Of a DNA stretch of 64,000 nt, positions 43,714 through 53,879 are shown piece after piece. The stretch is taken from NCBI RefSeq assembly GCF_900090265.1, contig NZ_LT607752.1:4216001-4280000 (forward strand). The letters run 5' to 3'. Position numbers and translations under genes: made by a program. Under the pieces are notes generated by a model. The model made no database searches and had not been told where the DNA came from. It saw only the letters and a list, made by a program, of their open reading frames with translations. The stretch's first letter is position 1; each line of letters begins with the position of its first letter. The DNA comes from Micromonospora rifamycinica. Lineage in GTDB: Bacteria; Actinomycetota; Actinomycetes; Mycobacteriales; Micromonosporaceae.

Positions 43714-44396
43714 AATCGCGGCTGCGGGGCTCGTGGGAGGGCCACCGCCGTCTCGGTCAGGACCAGTTCGTTGGTCTGCGGGTACGCGTGCCAGGTGCGC
43801 CAACGCACCGACCCGTCCGGCGCGTCGGGGCGGACCGCCAGCGCGGTGACCGCGTCCGGGTCGCCGGGGAAGACGCCGACCAGGGCGTACGGGTCGTCGG
43901 CCAGCTCGGCGCGGAGCGTGGCGATCCGGGTGTGCAGCTCACCCACGGCGGGGCGCAGCACGGAGGCGGTGAACCGGTAGCCGCCCGCCTCGTCGTGCAG
44001 AGTGCCGGGCAGGTGCGGGGACCGTCCGGGCAGGCAGGCGACCGTCTCGACCAACCCACCCGCAGTGCTCGCCGCCCCGGGTCGGATCGGCGCGTTCGCG
44101 CCGGCACCGCCAGCCGCGCCGACACCCCCGGTCGGGACGGCACCGCCGGTCGGGACGGCACCGCCGGTCGGGACGGCATCCCCGGTCGGGACGGCACCGC
44201 CAGCCGCGTCGACATCGCCGGTCGGGGCGGTGAGCACGACCTGGTGGGAGGCACCGAGCAGGCGCAGCCGCAGCCGGATGCCGCCGGGCAGCGTCAGCTC
44301 ACGGACGTGCAGCGCGGGGCGTTCCGGGCCACCTAGCGCCAGGCTCAGGTCGGCGGCGCAGGTGTCGACGTAGGGGGCGTCCAGGCTCACCAGCAC
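43638..44396 (-). CDS. DUF2617 family protein with repeat-derived ends
   Basis: 252 residues from GTG, 2 bp after the DUF4178 gene. DUF2617 features: DLSLALGGPERPALHVRELTLPGG at the start and LHDEAGGYRFTASVLRPAVGELHTRI later. Inserted near 60-90 is an AVPTGG repeat (five or so units) encoded by 15-bp tandem repeats (about 44126-44200). The last 20 residues come from the 59-bp repeat array, so the original C-terminus has probably been replaced. Function unknown. Confidence 0.8.
   Translation of the reverse strand: MLVSLDAPYVDTCAADLSLALGGPERPALHVRELTLPGGIRLRLRLLGASHQVVLTAPTGDVDAAGGAVPTGDAVPTGGAVPTGGAVPTGGVGAAGGAGANAPIRPGAASTAGGLVETVACLPGRSPHLPGTLHDEAGGYRFTASVLRPAVGELHTRIATLRAELADDPYALVGVFPGDPDAVTALAVRPDAPDGSVRWRTWHAYPQTNELVLTETAVALPRAPQPRFEEAPVSVRSEPGLRAPQSRTEGDR
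44126..44200. repeat. 15-bp in-frame tandem repeat in the DUF2617 gene
   Basis: Repeated GGTCGGGACGGCACCGCC-like blocks (period 18 with minor variants) encode AVPTGG units on the minus strand. Length variation here would change only a flexible loop. Boundaries are approximate. Confidence 0.65.
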
Positions 44397-44398
44397 GA

Positions 44399-45028
44399 TC
44401 AGGGCGCTTCCGGTGCGGACTGCGGGTACACCATCACGTCGGCGCGGTGCAGCCGCTCGCCCCGGCCCACCTCCCAGCCGGCTTCGCCGTACGCCTCGAA
44501 GGAGAGCCGCTCGTCGCCCTGCCCCCGGTAGTCGTGGTAGCGGACCGTGCCGTACGGGTCGAGGCCGGTGCTGCCGGTGGCCGAGTAGCGGGCCTGGCCG
44601 GACTCCTCCCAGGAGTAGCGGCGGCCGGCGAAGTCGAGGGTGGGTGCGCCCGGGGTGACCGTAGCGGCCGGCTCGGCCGTCCAGAGCACCAGCTCCAGGT
44701 CGGGGTCCTCCTCGACGGAGAGCCAGCGCTTGTCGCCCTCCACGGTGTCCAGCAGGTGCTCGGCCCAGCTCCAGCCGCCCTCGACCAGGTGCACCGAGCC
44801 ACGGACCGCGTACGACACCCGGCGGATCTCGACGATGTCGCCGGGCTTGAGCTTGCGGGGGTCACCGCGCAGCGCGTCGGAGTCGGTGTCGCGGAACGGG
44901 TCCTTCGCCGTCGCCGGGGGGCGGGTCGGCTTACGCCCCTTACGCAGGGCCACCACCGCCACCACGATCCCGGCGACCCCGATCAGACATCCCAGCGTCG
45001 CCACGACGTACGCCATCGGACCGTTCAC
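44399..45028 (-). CDS. DUF4178 family membrane-anchored protein
   Basis: 209 residues from a GTG (VNGPMAYVVATLG) placed 7 bp after GGGGAGG, preferred over an upstream GTG at 45088. One N-terminal helix (AYVVATLGCLIGVAGIVVAVVAL) leads to a cytosolic beta-rich DUF4178 domain: LKPGDIVEIRRVSYAVRGSV, WLSVEEDPDLELVLWTAE and DFAGRRYSWEESGQARY. First gene of the DUF4178-DUF2617-DUF4247-DUF350-SpeE-like cluster. Confidence 0.85.
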   Translation of the reverse strand: MNGPMAYVVATLGCLIGVAGIVVAVVALRKGRKPTRPPATAKDPFRDTDSDALRGDPRKLKPGDIVEIRRVSYAVRGSVHLVEGGWSWAEHLLDTVEGDKRWLSVEEDPDLELVLWTAEPAATVTPGAPTLDFAGRRYSWEESGQARYSATGSTGLDPYGTVRYHDYRGQGDERLSFEAYGEAGWEVGRGERLHRADVMVYPQSAPEAP

Positions 45029-45124
45029 CCCGACCACCTCCCCAAGTGCGTCGGCGGAGACGGTAACAACCCCGCGCACCCCGCGCACCTGGGGAAACTC
45101 TGCCTATCCTGAGTGATCGGTCAA

Positions 45125-45529
45125 CTACTCAGTGTCCCGGTCGGGTGGTCGGGCGGCCAGCCGGTCGGCCGCGTACCCACCCAGCGTGGTGGTGCCCATC
45201 AGGCAGCCGTCGAAGGTGGTGAACTCTCCATCGTCGTCGCGCAGCGCCGCCCAGGCGTCCCGACCCGCCGCCCGCCCGACCCCCTCCAGCAGCGTCGCCG
45301 CGTAGGCCCGGCCGGCGGGCGAGCCGTGCCGCAGCAGCCAGTCGACCTGTTCGCGGGCCTGCCGGGGGCGCTGCACGAGCGCCTCGGCGACCCGTCGGTA
45401 CGCCTCGGTCACCGGCAGTAGCGTGCCGGCGAACCCCACCCCGCCGAAGGCCACGGTGTCCGCCTCGGCGAGTTCCCGCACGGCGGCGTCCAACTCCGAA
45501 TCGCCGCTCTTCTTCCGCATCCCGAACAT
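45125..45529 (-). CDS. conserved unknown helical protein
   Basis: 134 residues from ATG (MFGMRKKSGDSELDAAV). The sequence is rich in helices: LLPVTEAYRRVAEALVQRPR, then EQVDWLLRHGSPAGRAYAATLLEGVG, resembling a HEAT-like arrangement. No signal or membrane segment. Upstream DNA is repetitive, so longer in-frame starts are unlikely. Function unknown. Confidence 0.7.
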   Translation of the reverse strand: MFGMRKKSGDSELDAAVRELAEADTVAFGGVGFAGTLLPVTEAYRRVAEALVQRPRQAREQVDWLLRHGSPAGRAYAATLLEGVGRAAGRDAWAALRDDDGEFTTFDGCLMGTTTLGGYAADRLAARPPDRDTE

Positions 45530-45678
45530 GTCCCCATCCTTTCCCCGCCGCGCCCCTGACCACCCACCCCGCCCCCTACCACTCACCGCACCTCCGCCCA
45601 ACCCACCCCTCCTCCGCCCAACCCACCGCGCCTCCGCCCAACCCACCGCGCCCCGCACCCAGCCCCCTGCCCAACCGC

Positions 45679-45740
45679 GGTGATCAAGAGGTTTACGTCA
45701 CCAGAAAGCGCTCCCGGCGACGCAAACCTCTTGATCACCG
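45679..45740. repeat. dispersed hairpin element, family A, copy 4
   Basis: Arms GGTGATCAAGAGGTTTACGT and ACGCAAACCTCTTGATCACC surround a loop containing AAAGCGCTCC. Confidence 0.9.
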
Positions 45741-45765
45741 GGGCGGGCGGGCCGACGGCGGGGTC

Positions 45766-45819
45766 GATCAAGAGGTTTACGTCCAGGGAAAGCGCTCGCC
45801 TGACGTAAACCTCTTGATC
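45766..45819. repeat. dispersed hairpin element, family A, copy 5
   Basis: Perfect 18-bp arms GATCAAGAGGTTTACGTC and its exact complement surround an 18-bp loop with AAAGCGCTC, the same loop core as copy 4. It is the cleanest copy of the family. Confidence 0.93.
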
Positions 45820-45822
45820 ACC

Positions 45823-45930
45823 GGGGCGGGCGGGGAGGCGGGCGGGGCGGGCGGGGCGGGCGGGGCGGGCGGGGCGGGCGGGGCGGGCGGGGAGGGCGGG
45901 GCGGGCGGGGCGGGCGGGGCGGGCGGGGAG
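45823..45930. repeat. 9-bp G-rich tandem array
   Basis: About ten or more units of GGCGGGGCG run without interruption apart from two GGAGG variants. The G-runs at regular spacing could form G-quadruplexes on the + strand, which is the non-template strand for nothing annotated here. Confidence 0.85.
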
Positions 45931-46030
45931 AGGGAGCGGTCGGCGGGGAGAGGGAGCGGGAGGACGGCGGTGGACGGGCCGACCCCGCCGGGGTGGCGGG
46001 GTGGCGGGGTCGGCGCGGCGGGTGCGGCGG

Positions 46031-48622
<2,592 letters not shown>

Positions 48623-48669
48623 GGGCTCCCCCGGGATCGGCGTGTCCACTAGTAAGAGACACCACCAGA

Positions 48670-48690
48670 GTTGAGCCTATTCCACTCAAC
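48670..48690. promoter_or_regulatory. HAIR operator upstream of clpB
   Basis: GTTGAGC, 7 bp, ACTCAAC: matches the HspR-associated inverted repeat (CTTGAGT-N7-ACTCAAG) in spacing and core TTGAG/CTCAA. The inverted repeat extends outwards to AGAG/CTCT. It lies 48 bp upstream of the clpB start. HspR is encoded at 53408-53851. Confidence 0.9.
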
Positions 48691-48709
48691 TCTGCCAACG
48701 TGGCGTGGG

Positions 48710-48994
48710 TCACACTCCTCGGTGACGGACGGCGTTCGGTGGCCGGCGGGGCAGGCGGGACGTGCAGGGCGTCTCGTGGTCGGCCCGCAGCACACACCGG
48801 CGGCCGGTCTCCAGCCGGACGTCGCAGAAGACCCGGTGGCGTACCCCCTGATCGTCCTCTGCCGAGACGGTGGTCTCGCCGGGGTCGACGTGGGCGAGGA
48901 AAGCCAGCGAGCGGGCCGCCGTCCGGGCGAGCATCCTGGCCCGCTCCAGATCCGCGGCGACGACCGGCAGGTGCACGACGTACCGCCCGGTCAT
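48710..48994 (-). CDS. small conserved unknown protein
   Basis: 94 residues from ATG with a G-rich ribosome site. MTGRYVVHLPVVAADLERAR is followed by a helix and then RHRVFCDVRLETGRRCVLRADHETPC, with three Cys and a His that could bind metal. An upstream 47-codon frame starting at 49134 (MTDPLVEADGAGSDPVRHRH) ends in an ATGA overlap with this start and may be a coupled small gene. Function unknown. Confidence 0.55.
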   Translation of the reverse strand: MTGRYVVHLPVVAADLERARMLARTAARSLAFLAHVDPGETTVSAEDDQGVRHRVFCDVRLETGRRCVLRADHETPCTSRLPRRPPNAVRHRGV

Positions 48995-49190
48995 CCCCGC
49001 CGCCCCCCGTCGGCGCGGAGGGCCGGAGCGGCGCCCGGCAACCCGTCGTCCCGGACACGAGCAACATCGGCCCGATGGCGGTGTCGAACGGGATCGGACC
49101 CCGCACCGTCGGCCTCGACGAGTGGATCTGTCATCACGGTTTCTCCTGGACGGTCGGCTGTTCCGACGGATCGGCGTGGTGCGAGGGGGT

Positions 49191-49274
49191 CGGTGCGGTG
49201 GCGATAGGGATCGGCGTGGTGGTGACAGGGGTCGGTGCGGTGGTGACAGGGGTCGGTGCGGTGGTGACAGGGTG
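49191..49274. repeat. four tandem 21-bp repeats
   Basis: Units at 49191, 49212, 49233 and 49254 share CGGTGCGGTGGTGACAGGGG. Read on the minus strand they give repeated APTPVTT, a linker-like peptide, but no start codon opens that frame. Confidence 0.85.
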
Positions 49275-49277
49275 GAA

Positions 49278-49316
49278 GGGCGGCCCGGTCGGAATACCGG
49301 TCCGACCGGGCCGCCC
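49278..49316. terminator. strong hairpin, probable terminator
   Basis: A perfect 16-bp stem (left arm GGGCGGCCCGGTCGGA) with a 7-nt loop. It may end a minus-strand transcript starting in the low-GC patch near 49500. Confidence 0.65.
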
Positions 49317-49601
49317 GCCCTGCCGCCGCAGCCCTGCTCGGCAGTACGACGACAGAGCCGCTTCACCTGATCGACAGGTTCAGGGCTGGCACGACCGGTG
49401 CGCTTGTCGAACCAGTCGTGCCAGCCCACGGATGCCAACCGGAGGCCGGTTTGCCTACCAGGCTTTCCGCTGAAGGCCCCGCCGAAGCAACATACAATGC
49501 AAACCATTTGAAGACAACCACTCACCATGCAAAGCACGCGAAGTCTTGGCGGGTCGCGTCCTGCCATGGGAGGATCTTGGGGCCTACCAGGAGTTGCCGC
49601 C

Positions 49602-49832
49602 ATGCCCCGAGTTTCCGACCGTCAGCGCATCGCCCAAGACATCCGCGACAAGATCGCCTCCGGCGAGTACTCGCCGGGCGACAAGTTGCCGTCCCTGCGT
49701 GAAATGATCGCGCACTATGAGGTGTCCGCCGAACCCGTGCGCTCCGCACTGCTGATCCTCCAGGCCGAGGGCCTGATCGAAGGGCACCAGGGCAAGGGAA
49801 CCTACGTCACACCGCGCAAACCCACGTCCTGA
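49602..49832 (+). CDS. minimal GntR-family winged-helix regulator
   Basis: 76 residues from ATG after CAGGAG. Almost the whole protein is the GntR DNA-binding domain: RQRIAQDIRDKIASGEYSPG, then LPSLREMIAHYEVSAEPVRS and EGLIEGHQGKGTYV. There is no effector domain. Such short GntR proteins are typical of actinobacterial plasmids and integrated elements. With the low-GC upstream DNA, this suggests a relic of a mobile element (inference). Confidence 0.85.
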   Translation: MPRVSDRQRIAQDIRDKIASGEYSPGDKLPSLREMIAHYEVSAEPVRSALLILQAEGLIEGHQGKGTYVTPRKPTS

Positions 49833-49867
49833 TCCGACCGGCCCGCCAATCGGGCCGAGTCGGAGTG

Positions 49868-49916
49868 AATCTTGGTAGCAAACGGCCCCCCTGGGGGCCG
49901 AAAACTTCCAAGATCT
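49868..49916. repeat. family B palindromic element, degenerate copy
   Basis: AATCTTGGTAGCAAACGGCC faces GGCCGAAAACTTCCAAGATC across the loop, with several mismatches. It resembles the perfect element inside the ATPase gene at 20816-20865 and lies 36 bp after the GntR stop. The remaining gap to 50146 is G-rich with no gene. Confidence 0.75.
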
Positions 49917-50146
49917 ACATGTGGACGCGGGCGCAGCGACCGGGCGGGGCGGGAGCGGCGGGGGCGGGTGACCGGGCGGGGCGTGGTTGACCCGGCGGGG
50001 CGGGGTTGACCGAATGGGCGGGCGCAGCGGGCGGGGTGACCCGTCGAGGGGTGGGTGGACACGGGCGGTGGCGGTGGGTGAGGGCGGCGCGAGCAGGGCA
50101 GACGTCCAGCAGGCCCAGCTTGGGCGCAGGGTATAGCCTCTCGTCC

Positions 50147-50647
50147 GTGCGAGTACGTGTCGAACAGACCGCCCTACCGGGAATCGGCGTACGTCATGAC
50201 CTGATGACGGAGTCCGGACGTCGGCTCGGAGTGGTCTCCCACCGCAATGGCCGCCGCGATCTTGTCCTTTATGACCCGGATGATCCTGACTCCTGCCAGC
50301 ATGACATCCCGCTCACCGACGACGAGGCCGAGGCGCTGGCCGACATCCTCGGCGCGTCGCTGATGCTGGGTCAGCTCTCCGGTCTGCGCGACCAGGCGGC
50401 CGGGCTGCTCACCGAGCAGATCGCCATCCCGGCCGGTTCGAAGTACGTCAACAAGCGGCTCGGTGACACCAAGGCACGCACCCGCACCAGCGCCTCGATC
50501 GTGGCGGTGCTCCGGCAGGGCGAGGTCAACGTCTCGCCCGATCCCACCTTCCGCTTCGCGGCCGGTGACGTGGTGGTCGTGGTCGGTACCCGGCAGGGTC
50601 TCGACGGGGTGACCGCCATCCTCGCCGACAGTGACCCGGACGGCTGA
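50147..50647 (+). CDS. TrkA-C-domain regulator of a K+/H+ antiporter (KhtT-like)
   Basis: 166 residues from GTG. The N-terminal part (RVRVEQTALPGIGVRHDLMT then SGRRLGVVSHRNGRRDLVLY) is typical of KhtT regulators, and the C-terminus is a TrkA-C domain (ASIVAVLRQGEVNVSPDPTFRFAAGD) for nucleotide sensing. TATAGCCT just upstream could be the -10 of a leaderless promoter. The transporter gene begins 5 bp after it. Confidence 0.88.
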   Translation: MRVRVEQTALPGIGVRHDLMTESGRRLGVVSHRNGRRDLVLYDPDDPDSCQHDIPLTDDEAEALADILGASLMLGQLSGLRDQAAGLLTEQIAIPAGSKYVNKRLGDTKARTRTSASIVAVLRQGEVNVSPDPTFRFAAGDVVVVVGTRQGLDGVTAILADSDPDG

Positions 50648-50652
50648 GGCGG

Positions 50653-51858
50653 ATGCACGAAACCACGACCCTGCTCATCGAGGTCGGCGCGCTCCTGCTC
50701 CTGCTCGGGCTGCTCGGCCGGCTCAGCCGCCGGTTCGGCGTCTCCCCCATCCCCCTCTACCTGCTCGCCGGTCTCGCGTTCGGCCACGGTGGCCTGCTCC
50801 CGCTGGCCGCGAGCGAGGAGTTCTTCGCCGTCGGCGCCGAGATCGGCGTCATCCTGCTGCTGGTCATGCTCGGCCTGGAGTACAGCGCCAACGAGCTGGT
50901 CGGCAATCTGCGCTCGGCGGCCCCGGCCGGCCTGATCGACGCGGCGCTCAACGCCCTGCCCGGTTTCGGCTTCGCACTGCTGCTCGGCTGGGGCTGGGTG
51001 GCCGCCGTGGTGCTCGGCGGCATCACCTGGATCTCGTCCTCCGGGGTGATCGCCAAGGTCCTCGGCGACCTCGGCCGGGTCGGTAACCGGGAGACCCCGG
51101 TCATCCTCTCCGTGCTGGTGATCGAGGACCTGGCGATGGCCCTCTACCTGCCGCTGGTCACCGCGCTGCTGGCCGGCGTGGGCCTGGTCAAGGGCGGGAT
51201 GGCGCTGGGCATCGCGGTGCTCACCGTGGTGGTCGTGCTGGTGGTCGCCATCCGCTTCGGCCACCTGATCTCCGCCGCCCTCTCGGCGAAGGACCCGGAG
51301 GCCCTGCTGCTCGGGGTGCTCGGCCTGACCCTGCTGGTCGCCGGCATCGCCGCCCGGCTCCAGGTCTCCGCCGCCGTCGGGGCGTTCCTGGTCGGCATCG
51401 CCCTGTCCGGGCCGGTGGCGCACCACGCCACCGAGCTGCTCTCCCCGCTGCGGGACCTCTTCGCCGCGGTCTTCTTCGTCTTCTTCGGCCTGGTCACCGA
51501 CCCCCGGGACATGCCGCCGGTGCTGCTGCCCGCGATCGTGCTGGCCGTGGTCACCATGGGGACGAAGCTGCTCACCGGCTACCTGGCGGCCCGACGGGCC
51601 GGGATCGCCGAGCCCGGCCGCTGGCGGGCCGGCTTCGCGTTGATGCCGCGTGGCGAGTTCTCCATCGTCATCGCGGGTCTCGCCGTCGCCGCCGGCACCG
51701 TCGAGCCCAAGCTGGCGGCGCTCGCCACGGCGTACGTGCTGATCACCGTGATCACTGGGCCGATGCTCGCCCGACTGCCCGACATGCGCTGGTTCAAGCA
51801 GCGGCTCCGGCGACGGATCGCCGCCCAGCATCCCCGGCCGGTCCCCGCCACCGAGTGA
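50653..51858 (+). CDS. CPA2 cation/proton antiporter (KhtU-like)
   Basis: 401 residues, about 12 transmembrane helices, starting with LLIEVGALLLLLGLLGRLSR. CPA2 features: GVSPIPLYLLAGLAFG, LLLVMLGLEYSANEL, SSSGVIAKVLGDLG, PVILSVLVIEDLAMALY and LMPRGEFSIVIAGLA. With the KhtT-like subunit it should exchange K+ (or Na+) for protons across the cytoplasmic membrane. A terminator follows at 51864-51901. Confidence 0.9.
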   Translation: MHETTTLLIEVGALLLLLGLLGRLSRRFGVSPIPLYLLAGLAFGHGGLLPLAASEEFFAVGAEIGVILLLVMLGLEYSANELVGNLRSAAPAGLIDAALNALPGFGFALLLGWGWVAAVVLGGITWISSSGVIAKVLGDLGRVGNRETPVILSVLVIEDLAMALYLPLVTALLAGVGLVKGGMALGIAVLTVVVVLVVAIRFGHLISAALSAKDPEALLLGVLGLTLLVAGIAARLQVSAAVGAFLVGIALSGPVAHHATELLSPLRDLFAAVFFVFFGLVTDPRDMPPVLLPAIVLAVVTMGTKLLTGYLAARRAGIAEPGRWRAGFALMPRGEFSIVIAGLAVAAGTVEPKLAALATAYVLITVITGPMLARLPDMRWFKQRLRRRIAAQHPRPVPATE

Positions 51859-51863
51859 GAATC

Positions 51864-51901
51864 CCCTGGCCAGGTCGACTTGTTGGGCGGCCTGGCCAGG
51901 G
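51864..51901. terminator. terminator after the antiporter gene
   Basis: Perfect arms CCCTGGCCAGG and CCTGGCCAGGG with a 16-nt loop, 6 bp after the stop. Confidence 0.75.
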
Positions 51902-52030
51902 ACTCCGTTGCATAATTGCGCCCGGCGGGGTCTTCCGCCGGCCGGGCGGCGGCGGCTAGCGTTGCGCCCCAGCAAGCCAGGGTCCGCGGGTGGCCGGAGG
52001 CGCCCCGCGGCTGCGAGCGGAAGGTTGCCG

Positions 52031-52462
52031 GTGAACGCGCAGGGTCCGACGTTCCGCGGCTTCGCCAACCCCGTCGACCCGTCGCCGACGGAGTTGCGGG
52101 CCTGGGCTTACCAACCCGACTCGGTGCCGTTGACCTCCCTACCACAGGACTGGGACCTGCTGGTCGCCGGTGACCACCTGGTGTCCACCCTCTTCGAGCT
52201 GGCCATGGATCCGGCCTGTCCGGCCCGCCGGTTCGCCCTGCACTGCCTCTACATCTACGCGGCCGACGGCATCCGGACGAACTTCCGCGCCCATCCCCGG
52301 CGGCGCTTCCGCAAGCTCGTGGAGCAGGCCGAACGCGACGGCGACGAACTGGTGCGCAACTGGGCGCACAACAGCCGGGTGCTGCTGGCCCGACAGGAAC
52401 TCTTCACCTACCACGACTGGTGCGAGGGCGGCCTGGTCCGGGACAACCGCCGCCTCGGCTGA
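52031..52462 (+). CDS. conserved actinobacterial protein of unknown function
   Basis: 143 residues from GTG (VNAQGPTFRGFANPVDPSPT) with GGAAGG upstream. Soluble and helical, with aromatic-rich motifs RAWAYQPDSVPL, DWDLLVAGDHLVSTLFELA and RFALHCLYIYAADGIRTNFR. The end is basic. Similar proteins occur widely in Micromonospora and Streptomyces without assigned function. Confidence 0.78.
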   Translation: MNAQGPTFRGFANPVDPSPTELRAWAYQPDSVPLTSLPQDWDLLVAGDHLVSTLFELAMDPACPARRFALHCLYIYAADGIRTNFRAHPRRRFRKLVEQAERDGDELVRNWAHNSRVLLARQELFTYHDWCEGGLVRDNRRLG

Positions 52463-53001
52463 GCGGGCACCCCGGCCCGGCCGCAGCGGCGGTCGGCTGC
52501 CCGGCACCGACGACGGCCCCTCCGGTCGTACCGGCGCCTTCGCATTCCACCGGCGACCGGCCGGGGTGGCGAAGCGCCGGAGCGATCACGTCGTCCCCCT
52601 CCCCGCGGCCACTGTGCGACCCGGCGAGGTACGACGACTCCGGCCCATCACGCAGTGCCATCGAGGCCCCACCCCCACCATCCACCCCCGCACCCTTTGC
52701 TCTGCCGCCCTGACAGCGACAGTCACGATGGGTAGCTGCACCTTGATGCGAGCAGAGAGCGCTCTCAATGCTCAACTGCAGGCCACATCGGGTGGTGCCG
52801 CGATGGCAGCAGAGCAAAGCGGAGCAGGGTGACAGGCAGGGGGAGCCGCCTCGGTCACGATGGGCAACCTTACGGAAAGTTACTCTCTGCAATCTACGGA
52901 GGCCCAGCGGGCGAGTCGTCCGGGTAGGCGGGTGATCGGGCGACAGGACGGCGAACGGGCCGGGATCCCCCGTGGATCCCGGCCCGCACGTCGGCGGATC
53001 G
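52463..53001. other. 539-bp gap with palindromes, no gene recognised
   Basis: CTTTGCTCTGC (52695-52705) is mirrored by GCAGAGCAAAG (52809-52819). Between them lies GAGAGCGCTCTC (52755-52766), a perfect palindrome of the LacI-family kind. A low-GC patch follows at 52868-52895 (TTACGGAAAGTTACTCTCTG), perhaps a promoter. Confidence 0.5.
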
Positions 53002-53226
53002 TCAGCCTTCCGATCCGCCCTGGTCCCGGTGTCGCTCCTCGGCCCGCCCCCGGTCCACGCCCCGGTCGGCCGGGTCGGCGAACCTGCCGTTCTTCACCGT
53101 GTCGGAGAACTTGCCCCCGGTGACCCGGTCGAACTGCTCCCGGACGTTCTCGGCCACCTTGTCGAGCCGCTTCTCGGCCTGCCGGGCCACCTTCTTCGCC
53201 GATTCCGCCACGGTTCCCCCCGCCAT
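53002..53226 (-). CDS. small basic/amphipathic protein, antitoxin-like (MT0933 type)
   Basis: 74 residues from ATG with GGGGG-type ribosome site. AESAKKVARQAEKRLDKVAE, then VREQFDRVTGGKFSDTVKNG: an amphipathic helix followed by the GKFxDxV pattern common to the MT0933-like antitoxin family. The tail is charged (RAEERHRDQGGSEG). No toxin partner is adjacent, so the assignment is tentative. Confidence 0.65.
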   Translation of the reverse strand: MAGGTVAESAKKVARQAEKRLDKVAENVREQFDRVTGGKFSDTVKNGRFADPADRGVDRGRAEERHRDQGGSEG

Positions 53227-53407
53227 CGGAGCCCGGATTATCCGGTCGGTCCTGATTGAGAGGTTAGCGGAGCAGCCGCCGTGCCGCTGCGGAATCCGCG
53301 ATCCCCGCCGGCACCACGCCCACCCGTCCAGCCCGCCGACCACGACACGGCGGCGTCCGGCACCGGGGCACCGCCGCGCCCACCCGGCACACCGGGCGGG
53401 CCGGCGG

Positions 53408-53851
53408 TCAGCGGCCGGGGGTACGGCGGGGACGCCAGACGACAAGCGCCGTCGAGGTGCGGCTGGTCGGCACCAGGTCACCCCGGGAGAAACCGCTGGC
53501 CAGCGTCTCCAGCTCGGCGATCCGCCGGTACGCGGCATCCAGCTCCGCCTCCAGCCGGGCCACCCGCTGCTGGGCCTGCTCCACCAGGCGTTCCAGGCCG
53601 ATGATCCGCTTCACCCCGGCCAGGTTGACGCCCTCGTCCTGACTGAGCCGCTGCACCTCGCGCAGCAGCACCACGTCGCGCACGCTGTAGCGTCGGCCGC
53701 CACCGGCCGCCCGGCCGGCCTGCACCAGGCCGAGCCGGTCGTACTGACGCAGCGTCTGCGGGTGCATGCCCGCCATCCGTGCCGCGACCGAGATCATCAG
53801 CACCTTGGCCTCGTAGGCAGGGTCACCCGAACCGACGAACCCGTCCGACAT
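53408..53851 (-). CDS. hspR: heat-shock repressor HspR (MerR family)
   Basis: 147 residues from ATG (MSDGFVGSGDPAYEAKVLMI). MerR helix-turn-helix ISVAARMAGMHPQTLRQYDR, wing AGGGRRYSVRDVVLL, then a long coiled coil (VEQAQQRVARLEAELDAAYR). The DPAYEAKVLMISVAA opening and HPQTLRQYDR are diagnostic of HspR. It binds HAIR sites with DnaK as corepressor; such sites precede dnaK and clpB here. Last gene of the dnaK operon, 28 bp after dnaJ. Confidence 0.95.
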   Translation of the reverse strand: MSDGFVGSGDPAYEAKVLMISVAARMAGMHPQTLRQYDRLGLVQAGRAAGGGRRYSVRDVVLLREVQRLSQDEGVNLAGVKRIIGLERLVEQAQQRVARLEAELDAAYRRIAELETLASGFSRGDLVPTSRTSTALVVWRPRRTPGR

Positions 53852-53879
53852 CCCACTCACCTCCGCACCCGTCCACCGG

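Larger units (their letters stand above)
45530..46030. repeat. 501-bp repeat-dense gap before clpB
   Basis: Contains C-rich tracts with three CTCCGCCCAACCCACC-like units (about 45590-45650), two family A hairpins (45679-45740 and 45766-45819), then a 9-bp G-rich tandem array. No gene seen. Confidence 0.8.
48995..49601. other. 607-bp low-confidence region with tandem repeats, a hairpin and a low-GC promoter patch
   Basis: Holds four 21-bp repeats (49191-49274), a strong hairpin (49278-49316) and an AT-rich patch with CATACAATGCAAACCATTTG and CACCATGCAAAG (about 49490-49540) that is probably the GntR promoter and perhaps its operator. On the minus strand, codons near 49330-49440 read WHDWFDKRTGRASPEPVDQV, which looks protein-like, but no complete gene can be defended. 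Confidence 0.5.

Noticed and set aside
49133..49380. Pro/Thr repeat peptide on the minus strand (APTPVTT units)
   Set aside because: No ATG, GTG or TTG opens the frame after the preceding stop, so not listed as a gene.
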